A stretch of DNA of 64,000 nucleotides from Blasia pusilla (lineage: Eukaryota; Marchantiophyta; Marchantiopsida; Blasiales). The notes under the pieces are model-generated. The model saw nothing but the letters and a program-made list of their open reading frames with translations, was not told the origin of the DNA and made no database searches. Location of the stretch: assembly GCA_050084515.1 (NCBI GenBank), contig CM114274.1, positions 12,462,001 through 12,526,000 of the forward strand, in the 5' to 3' direction. The position numbers and the translations under genes were made by a program. Below are positions 36,880 through 49,028 of this stretch, piece after piece (within the stretch, counting starts at the first letter, position 1; each line of letters starts with the position of its first letter).

Positions 36880-39800
36880 ATATGTGCAGTGACACTCGGA
36901 GACTAGAATGCGGGTCACACACTCACGGAGGCGCGGAGTTCACTCGCTCGGCGGATATAGAATATGGTTCATACACTCTTCCCGCGGGCGCGCGCGCTGG
37001 GCGGCTACGTTTGCCGTATCAGCTTGAGGTCGGTAAGCGAATGGTGTGGTGTGAGTGAGAAGGTATTATGGTACGAGATTCATCGCAGAGCGCGACATCC
37101 GAGTTCCATATTTTTGAAGCAGGGGAAGCGAATACATGGAATTTTGTCGGAGACGTACTCATCGAGTGGAAGCGGAATACGATACTGCAAACCGGCGCCG
37201 ATGCAGTCGATGGTATTTTTCACCAGGACCAGAGGACGTCCATTACGAGTGTGAGAATATGTATACGATCGTGTGACATACCATCACCGGCTGACGACTT
37301 TTTATCTGACCGTCAAAGAGAGAAGAACGCTTATATTCCAGGCTCGAGCGTTGACGAGCTTTCATGCGACGAACGCGAACGAGAGAAGAACGCACATTGC
37401 CATATTCCTGCCTCGAGCGACGATTAGGATGGCGACCGAGATGAGGACGTTTTCCGTTTTCCGTTGGAGGTTTCATCAGTGCCTTTGGAGGTGTCCATAT
37501 TGATGCTCAGTTTCAAATATTCAAATGGTTGCCGAATACAAGCCTTGGGGAGGTATGGAGTTGGGATAGGTCGAGACGTATCCTCAAAACGGGGATGCCG
37601 CGGGGATCCGCACCCACGGGTGAGGGAAATGATCATATTCTGAATTATGGTTGCAAATGTAGACGACGGTGAGCCAAAGCCAAGGACAGTGCACTGGAAT
37701 CAAAGGAAACGGGGATTCTTTCGCTGTGGCTGCGATGGTGCGGCAGTCGGGCCTGAATCGAAGCTCAGCGCACTCGATGGGAAACCAGAGCGCAGCGGCG
37801 AGGGCAGGAGAGGCAGCAAGAGCTTGGGGAGATGGGAAAGGTGAGACGGACACGGATGTGCGCCTTGTGATCAGCGATGAAGGAACCAAGGAGGAGGAGG
37901 GATGGAGAAGGGCGAACGCCACAATATGAAGAAGGGGCCCACCACGGGGTTTGGTTAGGTGGTGGGTTTCATCCTGATTTAGAGCTCGGTGGTTAAGCAT
38001 GCCATCCTTTTCTAGGTCAGGATGGATGGATCTAGTGTGCGGAAAAATGATGGTCTCGGGATGCGCGTTGAAATGAGCGCAATGAGAGAAAGGTTCAATG
38101 CATATGTCAGCGGGTACTCATCAGTCTGGCCCCAAGCATGGGCCCATCCGTTCCGATCGCAGCCCACCTGTAGTCACCACCGGCATGCATTCAAGTACGA
38201 TATAGAATGAAGCGCTTGATCATGCTTGCGGCGTGTGTACCTATGAAGATCTGTTCCTGCCCGCCCCGAACGACCGCAAGCTACGATACCATCTGTGTCT
38301 CTCCTCGGTCAACATTCCTCCTCAAACTGGTTATACATGCTCCCGATCGAGCGAACGCAGAACTCAGAACCCGCTCTCCAACGTCCCCTATCTAGTATGT
38401 AACTCGTGATGCATTGACCTCGACTGCATCCGGAGAGCCGCGCTCTGCATTGTGACCAAGTCGGGAGTCCCACCCTCGAAATCAATCTCAGATAGATCCT
38501 CCGGAAACGTCGCGAAATTGCTTGGCGCCCGCTGGAGAGCGACACAACACCCAAGCCGTTCTCAGTGACCAAAACTCCCATACTTCAAGGTCTCCGCAAC
38601 TCCCGCTCGATTATTGACCTTCTAGGTCTATCCCAACATTCCCGGAATCTCAAGGGTCTCGTTCCAGTCCGGTCCGGTCCGGTCCAGTGCAGTCCCACCC
38701 CACTACAATTCCCACAGATCATGCTTGGACAGTGGGGGGCATCGAGCTCGCGCAGCACGCTCCGCATTGGCCCCCAAGACAGTTGACACAATCCTTCACG
38801 GTTTGTTGGGTGACCAAAGCCCCCTAAAAGTGCGTTAGTGCCTTCTTACCCAACATTCCTTCCATCCACCGGTTGTATCTCTCTATTCCCGACCTGCCGA
38901 CCGTGAACCCTTTCCTGCTTCCTTACTGCAGCCGCAGTAACGCGGCGCCCTAACGTGGTGGCCGTCTCGAGACGCAGCGTGTTCCACCTCTACCGTCCAA
39001 ATTCCAATACCGAACCGAAATACCCATGTGTATGCCTCGAGCGGCCGCTAGCGCTGTGGGGTGGGAAGAGAGAGAGGGTCGGAAGTAGTGGTACCTGCCG
39101 ATTCAGACAGGAAGGTACGGATCGCATACCAAAAAATACCTACGGCAACACACGGACATGATGAACGAGTTCAATCTCGAGGGAACCGGAAGGAGGAGAG
39201 GAGGAGAGCGCCCCACTATTTTGGAACAGGTCAAATTAGGAGGGTGATCGATCGACGGCATGTGCTCCCACCTATCTCCATGAACCGGCGAATCGGTCCC
39301 CGGTTGGTGGGGAAGGGCCCGGGCAGTGCATCAACCTAGTGGCGTTGTCAAGCCGGAGTGCCTGAGATGAAAGTTGTCTGAGATTCTGTTTAGTAACTGA
39401 TTTTGTTTCGTGGGTCGGCAGTTTGCAGTGCTCGACGTTGAAAAACTTTTCTAGACCGGAAAGGTTTTCTGGGATCACGCTCGGTAATTATCTTTTCTCT
39501 CGTATATGAGGGGCTATGGTATGTGCGCGTGTTCGATGGCGTATGAACAAGCGATCAGAGCAGATTTCACGTACCTGACGTGTGATCTTTGTTTTCTTCT
39601 GAAGCTAGCCGATGGTCGTTTGCACAGCATCAATATGTGACAAACGCCACGTCTCAACGGGGTTGTGTGGACTCGAGGCAGATAGATGAGTTCCATGGAT
39701 GCATCGTGTGGCAAGGCAATCATATGAATATGTAGTTTGTCAATGCCGATGCGTGTCCCGAGAGTCACAGATATTGCTGTCAATTGAGAGAATGGGCCAG

Positions 39801-42800
39801 AGCCGCGGCTCCCAGGTTGACGAGGCCTACCCACCCATCGTTCCGCTCGTGTTGAGGATGCTCAGGTCCTCTCTGGCTACGCTTTCCTCTCCCCGGGCCA
39901 TCGGCAGTGCACTGGCTGGCTCCTGGAGGCTGGAGCTCGTCTGGCACTTCCAATGAGAGACTTACAGGTTCTTGGACTGTACTCGTAAAGCTCTAAGCAG
40001 CCTAGATAGCTGCCATGGCGGGAAGAGGAGGTCGGGGGCGCGTAAAATTAAATAAGCTCCCGAACTCGTGCGCCCTGCATGCGCCGGCTTCCGTGCTCCG
40101 AAAAGCTGGCAATTCCCATTACCCAAGTCCTCGCTAGCAGAAGCAGTCAGGGCCACGCCGGCCCATCTTCTGCAGAGGGGCGCGAGAGCAAACGGCAGGT
40201 TGCGCAAACTGTGGTTTCTCTGTTGCGGTCGTGGGACTCCACCATTGGTGCCGTGCGCTGGGCTTTTCGCGATGACCATTGACCGGGGCGCTACGGCTAT
40301 CATGAGTTTTGATGCGGTGGAGCTGTTGTGCGCTGTGTTCTCATCTCATGCACCTCGCTTCTCTCTGGGTTCTCCTTCGCCTTTTCTTCGATCGCTGGCC
40401 CCTAAACCTGAACACCACCTTTCTCCGCGCGTGTGACCAAGATGCCGCCCTTCGTCTTTGTCGTTTCTGTCGATCCCTCCCTCTTCCCCTCCTCCCGTGA
40501 ATCCCGTCTATCACGGCGACCTGTGACTGTAGATTGAGTGAGTCGCACTCGGGATGTATGTACAAGTGTACTTTACACCCGCGACCGTCCTCTCCGATTC
40601 TGTCCCATGCACACACTAAAAAGTCGAAAAGAAGATGTCTGGCGGTTTTGCATTGCTTCCCGAATCGCGCTTGCGATGTCTTCGGGCTCCCGTAAATGGC
40701 GAGGGAAGCTTCGGTTATACGTATCCTCACAATTTTTTTATAGGTAGGTGCAGGTCTACATACCGAAGATGGCCACGGTACGAGCGTTGATTTATTGATC
40801 CGACTCATAGCTGCTACAGGTTAAGTAGGGGGGTTCGGCATTTCGAACTCGCTGAAACCCGAAACCTCGAAAGGATGACGATTGGTAACGCTGCTCGAGA
40901 ACTGTGGTGAGATATGCGCAATGATGCGCGCAGCGATAGGCCTCGGATGCTCTGCCGGTGTGTAGATCTCGCCATTGGGACAGACAGACAGAGAGCGACC
41001 GACTCTCATGCCTCAAGCCATGCATGATTCGCTGACAAAGAAATGAATCAGGTACTGCGATCCGTCTGTCACGCGCTTGAGGATTTCGTATTCCTCCCCC
41101 CCCCCCTTTTAATCTGATGAATTCACCTCACCATGATTGTCCTTGGATCCACAGGTGAGAACATTCACGACTTTCATGTGTACATTTAATCTTCCCGGCC
41201 CGCTGGACTCGTAAAGAGTCTCAAACTCTAGGATGGACAGGGATCTAAATTCTGCAACATCGAACCTTGGAAACAAGTTGCGTACAACAATGAGTGCACG
41301 TCGATTGATGAATCGAGACATTCATGAGTGGGAATTTCGCCATGTGCTAGAGCCGTGATCTATGATGCCGAGAGAATGATAGGACGAGATGAAAGGACGA
41401 AGTTATGGCAGCTTTTAGTTTGTGCCAATAACTGCAAGCGCCATCATGGCCGTGAGAATGTACTTACATCACCGGTACATGTACTCGGTTTCAGTGGACT
41501 TTGTACGCGCCCCTCCCGGACTCTTGCTTGCTGGGGATTCACTCACTGGATGCTAATAAGGATGGGAGGACGACGACGTGACGGATTCCCGGAATCGCTC
41601 CAGGAGCTCTCAGGCTAGCCGAGCTCAGCGAGACCTACAGCTACCGTCTAGTGCATGCAAACAATTACATCTTCCATCGCTAAGTTCTTGCGAAGATCTA
41701 GAGAGTGACAATGTACTCATTCCGTATATTTTGCGGTAGCCTGCGCGTCCTCACCCTCACCGGGCGACGCGCATGCTGTGCTAGTAGTCACGTACGGGAA
41801 TGTGGAAAAAGAGTGGGGGGAGAGAGAGAGAGAGAGAATGATCGGATTGTCGAAGTTAATCGTTTGTTAATTAAAGTGATAACTCCTCCCGTGAGAACGA
41901 ACACATGGGACAGAGCGCAAAGACAGCACAAGATAGAGTGAGAAGCTACGAGGTAAAAGGTCATTGCATGCTTGGTACATGGATGAGTCTCGCGCTTCGT
42001 TTTCTTTCATTCGTGAGAATTACCAAGAATTTGCGCGAAAGGCCCTGATCCGGATGATCTGAGAGAACTAGGGATCTAGAGAGAAGGAATCAATCCACCC
42101 ACTTCTTTGATCATGAGGACCGTGAATCAATCCAACCGACGAATCTCTACCGGTTTCGGCAGCATCATTCGCATTCCCAGGTTGCCATCTCGTGTTCTCG
42201 TGAGCACGTCAGTTATCGTGTTGTTCACGTGCGTAGTTCACCAATGTGGGGGGGGGGGGGGGAGGGGGGACCGGTCGAAAATACCTTCGGGATCTTGAAG
42301 AGCGTGATGCTACTTTCGAATGTGACGCCAGAGATGACTGGCGCAGTCAAACGTCCCATGTTTCGTAGTGCTTCCGGCGACTGATTTGTTTTTTTTTCAA
42401 ATCATTGTTATTGTCCACTGACTATACATCGTAACCATTTGGAACCGTGATCCAGTTTTGACGCAGTTTTGAGCGAAACGTATTCAGCATCATGGCCCGA
42501 ACTACTACTTCCAGGTCTAGATCGTAACATGTTTCCGTCGCACCTCAGCTCCAACTCGCAGCGTGGGCCTTTGCTTTTCTACGCACAGCTTAGTTTGCGC
42601 TCGTCGGAGTTTCCATCCCCTACAAACTTTTCGCGCACTACTCTCTCATGTGCACTGCTCTATGAAAGCTCGGCGAGTAGAATCACCGAGCCCGGTTTGC
42701 TGACGTGCTGCTCGGATGATGTATCCATCGCGCGCGTAGTTGTTTAGAGACTTGCGCCGCTCTTGTTTGGTGGGTCTCGGTAGTTAAGTAGCACTTTTGT

Positions 42801-45240
42801 GTGCGGTTGGGACGTTACGGCGGTTGTAGTCAGATGACCAGTGCCTCGATTCGAGTCGTGGAGAATCTCAACCGGTATCCATTAACTCCGGTGTTCCCTG
42901 CATCGATCGGAACTCTCGAGCATCTCGACCGATTTTTGAGTAATCTTTGACAATATCTGCATTTGACTTTACGGCATTGAAGTTCGATCACTCTTGCCTC
43001 CGGTTTTCTTTCCTGTTTCTCAGGGGAATTTCATGTGAACGGGTATATATCACGTATGAAGTTTTTGTGCAGGTCACGGTTGCAACAGTGTAAGTTGATC
43101 ACCCCCGCATGTCTCGATTGGATCCTACGCCGGAGAATGTCCAACCATTCGAGAGTCCGAGTCCTTCATGCATCCTTTTCAATGAAATGAAATGTCACTC
43201 GAAAGATTCCTCGCATCGCTACCGGTCCTCGTCGATTTGGATTCTGTCAGCTGACGTGGTCCGACATAGTTTCAAGGCGTTTCCAGATCCGCCGCACCAT
43301 TACGAACGTCTCCGCCCTTCTGAGCTACCTAGCTATCTAGCCACCTAGCTATCGGAGAAGATCTCGAATAGTGCACGACCATTCGGAATCAATAGCCCAC
43401 ACTGTTCGGATCCCCAGACAGCGCGCCGCAGATTTGAATCTCTCCTTCCGCTCGAAGCCGGGCACAGCACTTGCTTCCTCGGTCCACTGGCTTGCTACAT
43501 TTGGAATGGAACCTAGCTTTTGTATCCGTAACGTCAAGCCCACGACGATTCTATCGAATCAATTCGTGCCCGAGAGAGAGACACTATACTCATCAGGTAG
43601 TTAGTGTCTGCCGTAGCCTCGCGACCATAGACCGTGGTCGGATGGTGAGAGAGAGAGAGAGTGCAAAATAGTATGTTTCCTATGGAGCGGAGTACATCGG
43701 AGAATCGATCACCAAATCTCTCAGTGTCCATTAAACCTCCAACGGATCTAAAGTGCGTCGTGGCTCCCTCACTTCAGATCCGCCTACCGAACAAAGCTCA
43801 GATATAATATGTTCATTTTCTTTGGTTTATGTCACAATCCACTTCCGAAGTGTGTGCATTCATTTGAGCATCGGATGAATTTGAACCATACCACCTCCTC
43901 CGGTTGACCCGTGTTGACGATGGTCCGACACTCATTACTTTAAAACTAAGTAGCTCAGAACCACGAATTGGGGTCCATAAGCTGGCGTGCCATTCATCAT
44001 TCAGACGGTCGTTTCGATGTTTACGAGTTCATAAGATTATCAACTAGCGCGCTCTCGCTCGATCTCGAATCGAGTCTTGTCCCTCTCACTCTCCCTCTCT
44101 CTCCCTCTCTCCTTTCGTTGCAGACGTGCGCCTCAGCCTCTAGATAAACTAACACAACGAAACGCTTCTTGTAGATCCTTGTACGCACCATGACCGCCCA
44201 CACGACTTCGAAAACATAACCCCTAACATGATTATTACCCTAGTCTGAATTGCGTTGAAAAGCTATTCAGAGTAGAATCGTATCTGGACCCCAGCCGACT
44301 ACTAAGGACACGTACCGACCAGTAGGTAGTTTGTCTAGACGGAGCAGTACATCATAGAAATCGGAACAATCTCAAGCTTGCTCAGCGACGATGAGCTACG
44401 ACGATCATGGAGGTGATGACGAGGCCCGGAGTGGAAGTGACTCGAATCGCTCCATGCTTTGACGCTCTGAGAGCATCGATCACATGGGCCGGTGGAGAAG
44501 ATATGGATTCCTCAATAACAACGACCTCGACCAATCGATCGAGACATGTGACCCGTGATTCGTTGCTGCACAGTGATAACCGTCGCTTTTGCTAGTCCTG
44601 CAGATTTCATAGCCATCGACATGTTTCGCAAAAACCTATAGGGGTAGTTCCCTCCTTTCGAGGCCCGATTCGGTGCTCGTTTTAACCGTCACTTTTCCTG
44701 ATCGAGAAGAATCTACTATTGAAACGTTTGTCCAGATTCGCACGAAAAACCGCCCGAATTTCTTCCCACGATGCCAAGAAGCACCGCTCCGTGTTCTTCA
44801 CGCACATCCAGATGAGAGAATAGTGGGCGGCGAAACCATAATTTCCTCCATCGCTGAACTTGTCACCCCATCTCGGCTCCGAGTCGCTCCTGAAACTCCC
44901 AGCGTTTCCGTGGAATCCCAAGGAAGTGAGAACTTCATTAAACAACTAGGAAGGAATCCGATTCCAGTCCCGTGAATAATGGAGCGACCACAACAAGTCC
45001 CGCTACGACTTCCACGAAACGAAGGAACGTACGTACGATCGTTTCTGCACTCGATACTCGTCATGGCTCTTTGCGAGAGTGTAAATGGAAGGGAGGAGAT
45101 CCCACCGGAGGATCTCATCAGAATCCGGGCATCCGGCATGGGAGCAAAACTTTTTGGCCCTCGCCGAATCATAAGAGTCCATGTGGATTCCCCATATTGC
45201 TAACTATCGGGATCATGCGTGCGCATATTAGGCATTGATG
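36880..45240. other. CpG-rich, non-repetitive island B without recognisable genes
   Basis: Same character as island A: abrupt edges, balanced GC, frequent CpG and no recognised TE protein. Open stretches stay below about 155 codons, and I recognise none of them. Simple repeats inside are a GGTCC-type run at 38,668-38,695, GA runs near 41,820 and 43,650, a poly(G) run at 42,247-42,268 and a CT-rich tract near 44,085. The two islands share no long match that I could see. Confidence 0.5.
37068..37427 (+). CDS. Unrecognised 119-codon frame with an internal repeat
   Basis: The C-terminal part holds two in-frame copies of a charged block (pattern L-S-x-x-x-R-E-K-N-A-x-I-P-x-S-S) about 20 residues apart. 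The arrangement keeps frame, a weak hint of coding. No ATG context, homology or neighbour supports it further. Confidence 0.15.
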   Translation: MVRDSSQSATSEFHIFEAGEANTWNFVGDVLIEWKRNTILQTGADAVDGIFHQDQRTSITSVRICIRSCDIPSPADDFLSDRQREKNAYIPGSSVDELSCDEREREKNAHCHIPASSDD

Positions 45241-46480
45241 TCCAGTATAAATTTTTTTTACTTTTTTTATTTTTATGTTAGGACGTGTAGATGAGATTCG
45301 CATGTCTTTTCATAGTAGGCATGACATGACATTCTTTGTTTCCATTTTGATCTTTAGGACAATCTCATACAGATAGAATATAAATTAGCGACGTTTTCGA
45401 TTAATTAGCTTCAGTGATTTTTCGAGCTAATTACGTAGCAAAGTGGCCGCGTTTCAAGTTCCAGGAGCCTTCCGACCTCCTTAATTATGGACCCATAAAG
45501 GGTGGCCAAGTCCTATGGGTCGTAAGGCTCAACATTAGAGGGATGATAGAAGAATGATTTGCACATTAAAACTTGCGGTGGGTCCACGGACAATGATGCC
45601 ACATACACTAGATTTTCCAATATTACATCTATATATATTATGATGGGTGTGAGGAACCCTTAACAACTCCTCTCGTGTCCACACTTTTTTCACTCCTTAT
45701 TGATACGTGTACTCTTTAACATAAGAGTTAATAGAGTTAACGGACGTCCTATTTTTTCACCCATGCTAGTGTTTTAAAAAAATATAATTTATGTGCACTA
45801 ATATTAAGTGTTATCTATATAATCAAAAGAGGATGAGACTAGAGGAATTTTATTTGGTGCTAACATTTGTCCTTCTATGGTTGACGGTTTTCTATTGTCA
45901 AAGCGTGTCATTTAAGGGTGATTGAATAAAGAGGGAAAAGAAAATTATGTCATTTGTGCATAGCACGCGCAACATATTAGTATAACAAATTCCTAATATC
46001 ATGGACGTCCCTAAGATGTGGGTATAAATTTCAATTCTGGTCTTACGAGAATTTTCAAGATTAGAAAGTAACATATAGTTTCTCTTTTTTTTTAGTGGCA
46101 TCCAATAAGTAATTAATTGTGTGTACTTTTTAAAAATTCCATTTTATTATAAAAACACACCAAAAGACATAAAAACCCAATAAAGGAAGGGGGCAAGAAA
46201 TAACAAATGATACTAGCAACAAGCCAACATCAAAACCAATTTGACAAGCTAAATGATAAATAATTTGAAAAAAAAATTCATACAAACATCAATGGTTGGT
46301 CAAACATGAATGAACAACGAGTTGATCGAATGGCCACCAACCACTTGGGTTTGACGTCTTAGCCTCAATACTTTTGCACGTTGTTGAAAATAAGTACTAA
46401 CAAAGCAAAGATTATGATTACAAGAATGGGTGACTTGATAATCTTGAGGAAATTGTGAGTACATATTTTCAAAAAAGTAT
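45241..46480. other. AT-rich stretch, nothing recognised
   Basis: Ordinary AT-rich background between island B and a MITE-like end. No coding signal. Confidence 0.4.
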
Positions 46481-46488
46481 CAAAATAA

Positions 46489-46920
46489 CAAGGTTCCAAA
46501 ATAAGATACTTGTCCATCCATGGGACATACATGCCAAACGGTCCTCTGCCCAAGTTTCTTTGGTACTTGTGTCGCCCGCATGAGCTTGAGACGCCGGAAT
46601 AGCCCAAACAGGTGCAGGCTTGGATTAAGGGTGTAGAGCAAAGCAAACAGGTACATGGGATGTGAGCTTATGTTGCAAGAATTGTACTCCGCGGCCCTCG
46701 AAGGAGCCCGCGAGCCCCCCTCCTGGGGGGGCGCTATTCCCGCGAACCCTGTGGGGACACATGGCGGCTTGGGAGTGGCTGGGGCCAAGTTCGAACTTGG
46801 CCCCAACCCCTTCCCCTCCCCTTCCCCCCTCCCCTTCCCCCTTTTTTCCCTTTGAGGTAAAACCCATAAGAGAAAATCTAAAGCCCACGAGCCCTCCCCG
46901 GCCCACATACAGGCTCGCGG
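46489..46920. mobile_element. MITE-like left end and GC-rich body, CAAGGTT family
   Basis: Starts CAAGGTTCC at 46489, with ACTTGTCCATCCATGGGAC shortly inside, as in the 60,895 copy. A GC-rich body with CCCGC-type words and a run of C-rich pyrimidine (46,800-46,850) follows. The matching right end was not found, so it is truncated or rearranged. Confidence 0.4.
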
Positions 46921-46924
46921 TATT

Positions 46925-46973
46925 TTTCCCTTGTATTTTTATGATAATAATATCTTTAAAAATACAAGGGAAA
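46925..46973. repeat. Perfect 17-bp hairpin
   Basis: Arms 46925-46941 (TTTCCCTTGTATTTTTA) and 46957-46973, with a 15-nt loop. AT-rich; adjacent to the end of the GC-rich body. It may mark the boundary of an inserted element. Confidence 0.9.
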
Positions 46974-47675
46974 GAAATGTACGGGTTGAGATAAGAAAAT
47001 ACCGAAAAGAGAATGACATGAGATGCTAAAAAAATGGCTCAGAATGTACCAACGCATGAATGATGGAAGTTTAGGGTTGGGCTCTCAAAGGGAATAGGTA
47101 GATATGGGCGTGTTTAGACAAGGTTCCTTGATCACCTCCACATCCTTCGAGATGTTGTATTCTCTCTAGGACATAAATAAATCCATTTAATAATACATAG
47201 TTCAATGAATATTACCAAAGACTTTTTCAAATCTTAAAGTTTCCAAATTTTCTAACTTTTTTCCTTCATGTGACATGATACAACATAACATATCTAAATT
47301 TAAGACCAAAAATAAATCTAATGATCGAAAGAAAACAACCAAAAATTTTGGATCCTTGACTTTTATGAGTGGTAATAATATATCCAAGAATAAGCAAAAA
47401 AGTCTACATCACATATTTTTGGTTTTAATTCATGCCTCAAAGTTCCAAACTTTGATCTAATTTACCAAGATAGATGTACTATTGGGTAGAATGTTAATCA
47501 TAATATATACTTACCAAATCTTCATCCTTATTAATGAATTCTGCTACATATGGATAATGGGCATGTAACATGACTTATCCCTACGTAAAACAAATGAGCA
47601 TGTCTCTATGGGACATGGTTAGACTGGTTTTTCTAGCTTTCTTTAGACAAGAGACGATCCTATATTTGGAGGGGT
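46974..47675. other. AT-rich stretch upstream of the kinase-like gene
   Basis: No coding region seen. It would hold the promoter of the kinase-like gene if that gene was ever expressed, but no clear TATA element could be assigned. Confidence 0.35.
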
Positions 47676-48884
47676 ATGGATGGTTTACATCACTACACCT
47701 TGGAATTGCAGAGATTCTCCAATAGAGTGGCAAAGGCATTTGACTGGGAACTGGATGCCGCAGAGGCTGATAGGTTGACTAAATTTTGTGTCCAACAAGA
47801 TGTTAACCAAGAGAGAGCGTATGTTGATCTCAAGACATATAAGGATGAGAAGCAGAATGGTGCAGAGTCGGCCCTCCTAGAACGATTCTATATAGAGTTA
47901 AGAAGTGCTAAACATCTTTTCAAGGGACGTAGTACCTCTGTGGGGTTAACATTGACTGTTCCATGTGCAATAACTTTGATTTCCAATAAAAATGTGGTAA
48001 TAGGACATGACCTAAGCGATATTGTGGGAACCGGTTTACACGAAATTGTGCACCGATGTAAAATAAACGGAACCCATGGCTTTAGGGAAGAAATATACTA
48101 TTGCATGAAGGTGTATAAGGAGTCATCTCTATCAGGATCTAGAAAATCGATGATGCGAGAGGAGTTGTTTGCGAGTATTTTACATCGCTATGTTGTTCGC
48201 ATGGTGGGAAGGTTGATTGAGGATCCACCGCGTGCCATTTTTCCATATTGGAATGGTGGACACCTCAAAAATTGGTTGCGAGCATGTCATAACTTGAAGA
48301 ACGGCGGGGGTAATCTAGGAGAGTTGGAAAATATGAGATGTCTCGTAATAGCATCAAATGTCGTCCATCATGTGGCTGCCCTTTTTGGTACCATGGAGGC
48401 TATCCACAAGCGTGGGGTTTTTCATACCGACCTTCATGCTAGAAACATGTTCATCCATTTTGGATCCAACTCTAGCTCATACATCAGCATTGGAGATTTG
48501 GGGAATACCATGTGGAGTGATGAAATCTTGGAGTCACCTCATAGCTAGATGGTGGCAGCATGAAAAAATTATCATGCTGGGCATATAGCACTGGAGTTCA
48601 CAACAAGGCCTCAGAATCTCCCTTTTAGCAAGGCCACTGAAATCTATGCCATAGGAATGATTGTGAAGAATTTGAACTATGTGACATACAACCTCTCTGT
48701 CGGGAATGCCGAAGCAAACGTGAGATTGACTTATTTGGAAAGGATTCAAAAGTGGGCATTAGCTCCAAATCCCTTTGATCGCAAAAGCTTAAAGTTTCTT
48801 ATTGCATATATCAGAGCAAATGCAAAGGTATTAGATGTCGACAATGTAGATTCGGGATTAAACCCAATAACAGTGGTAGTATGA
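47676..48884 (+). pseudogene. Protein-kinase-like gene, broken by in-frame stops
   Basis: A 290-codon open frame from an ATG at 47676 ends at TAG 48546-48548. A TGA follows a few codons later, and then the same frame stays open to 48884. The first part has the kinase N-lobe and catalytic loop in order: glycine loop V-G-T-G-L-H-E-I-V (117-125), the ATP-anchoring lysine in Y-C-M-K-V (145), a helix-C glutamate near 162, catalytic loop H-T-D-L-H-A-R-N (250-257), and a G-D-L-G in place of D-F-G (273-276). After the stops come an A-L-E block (for A-P-E) and E-I-Y-A-I-G-M-I (helix F). About 115 residues precede the kinase domain, with no recognised motif. With the stops restored this would be a complete small kinase domain. 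I see no GT-AG intron that removes both stops, so I call it a pseudogene. Target and subfamily are unknown. Confidence 0.65.
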
Positions 48885-49028
48885 TTGTAAACTTGTTTGA
48901 GGATTGGATATTTTTCATGAGAAATGAAAGACTTGATTAAAAAATATGAATGTGTTACTATGAAATTTTTTTAAATGATGAATCTTGATTGATGTGCGGA
49001 TGTATCGTGTGCCATCGTATCACTATTA

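Noticed and set aside
39036-39052. Adjacent XhoI, NotI and NheI sites (CTCGAGCGGCCGCTAGC) resembling a cloning polylinker
   Set aside because: No vector backbone, primer site or resistance gene is recognised around it. In GC-rich DNA it may be chance, but a vector screen of island B would settle it.
42810-42880. tRNA-like stretch with GATTCGAGTC
   Set aside because: No cloverleaf could be formed.
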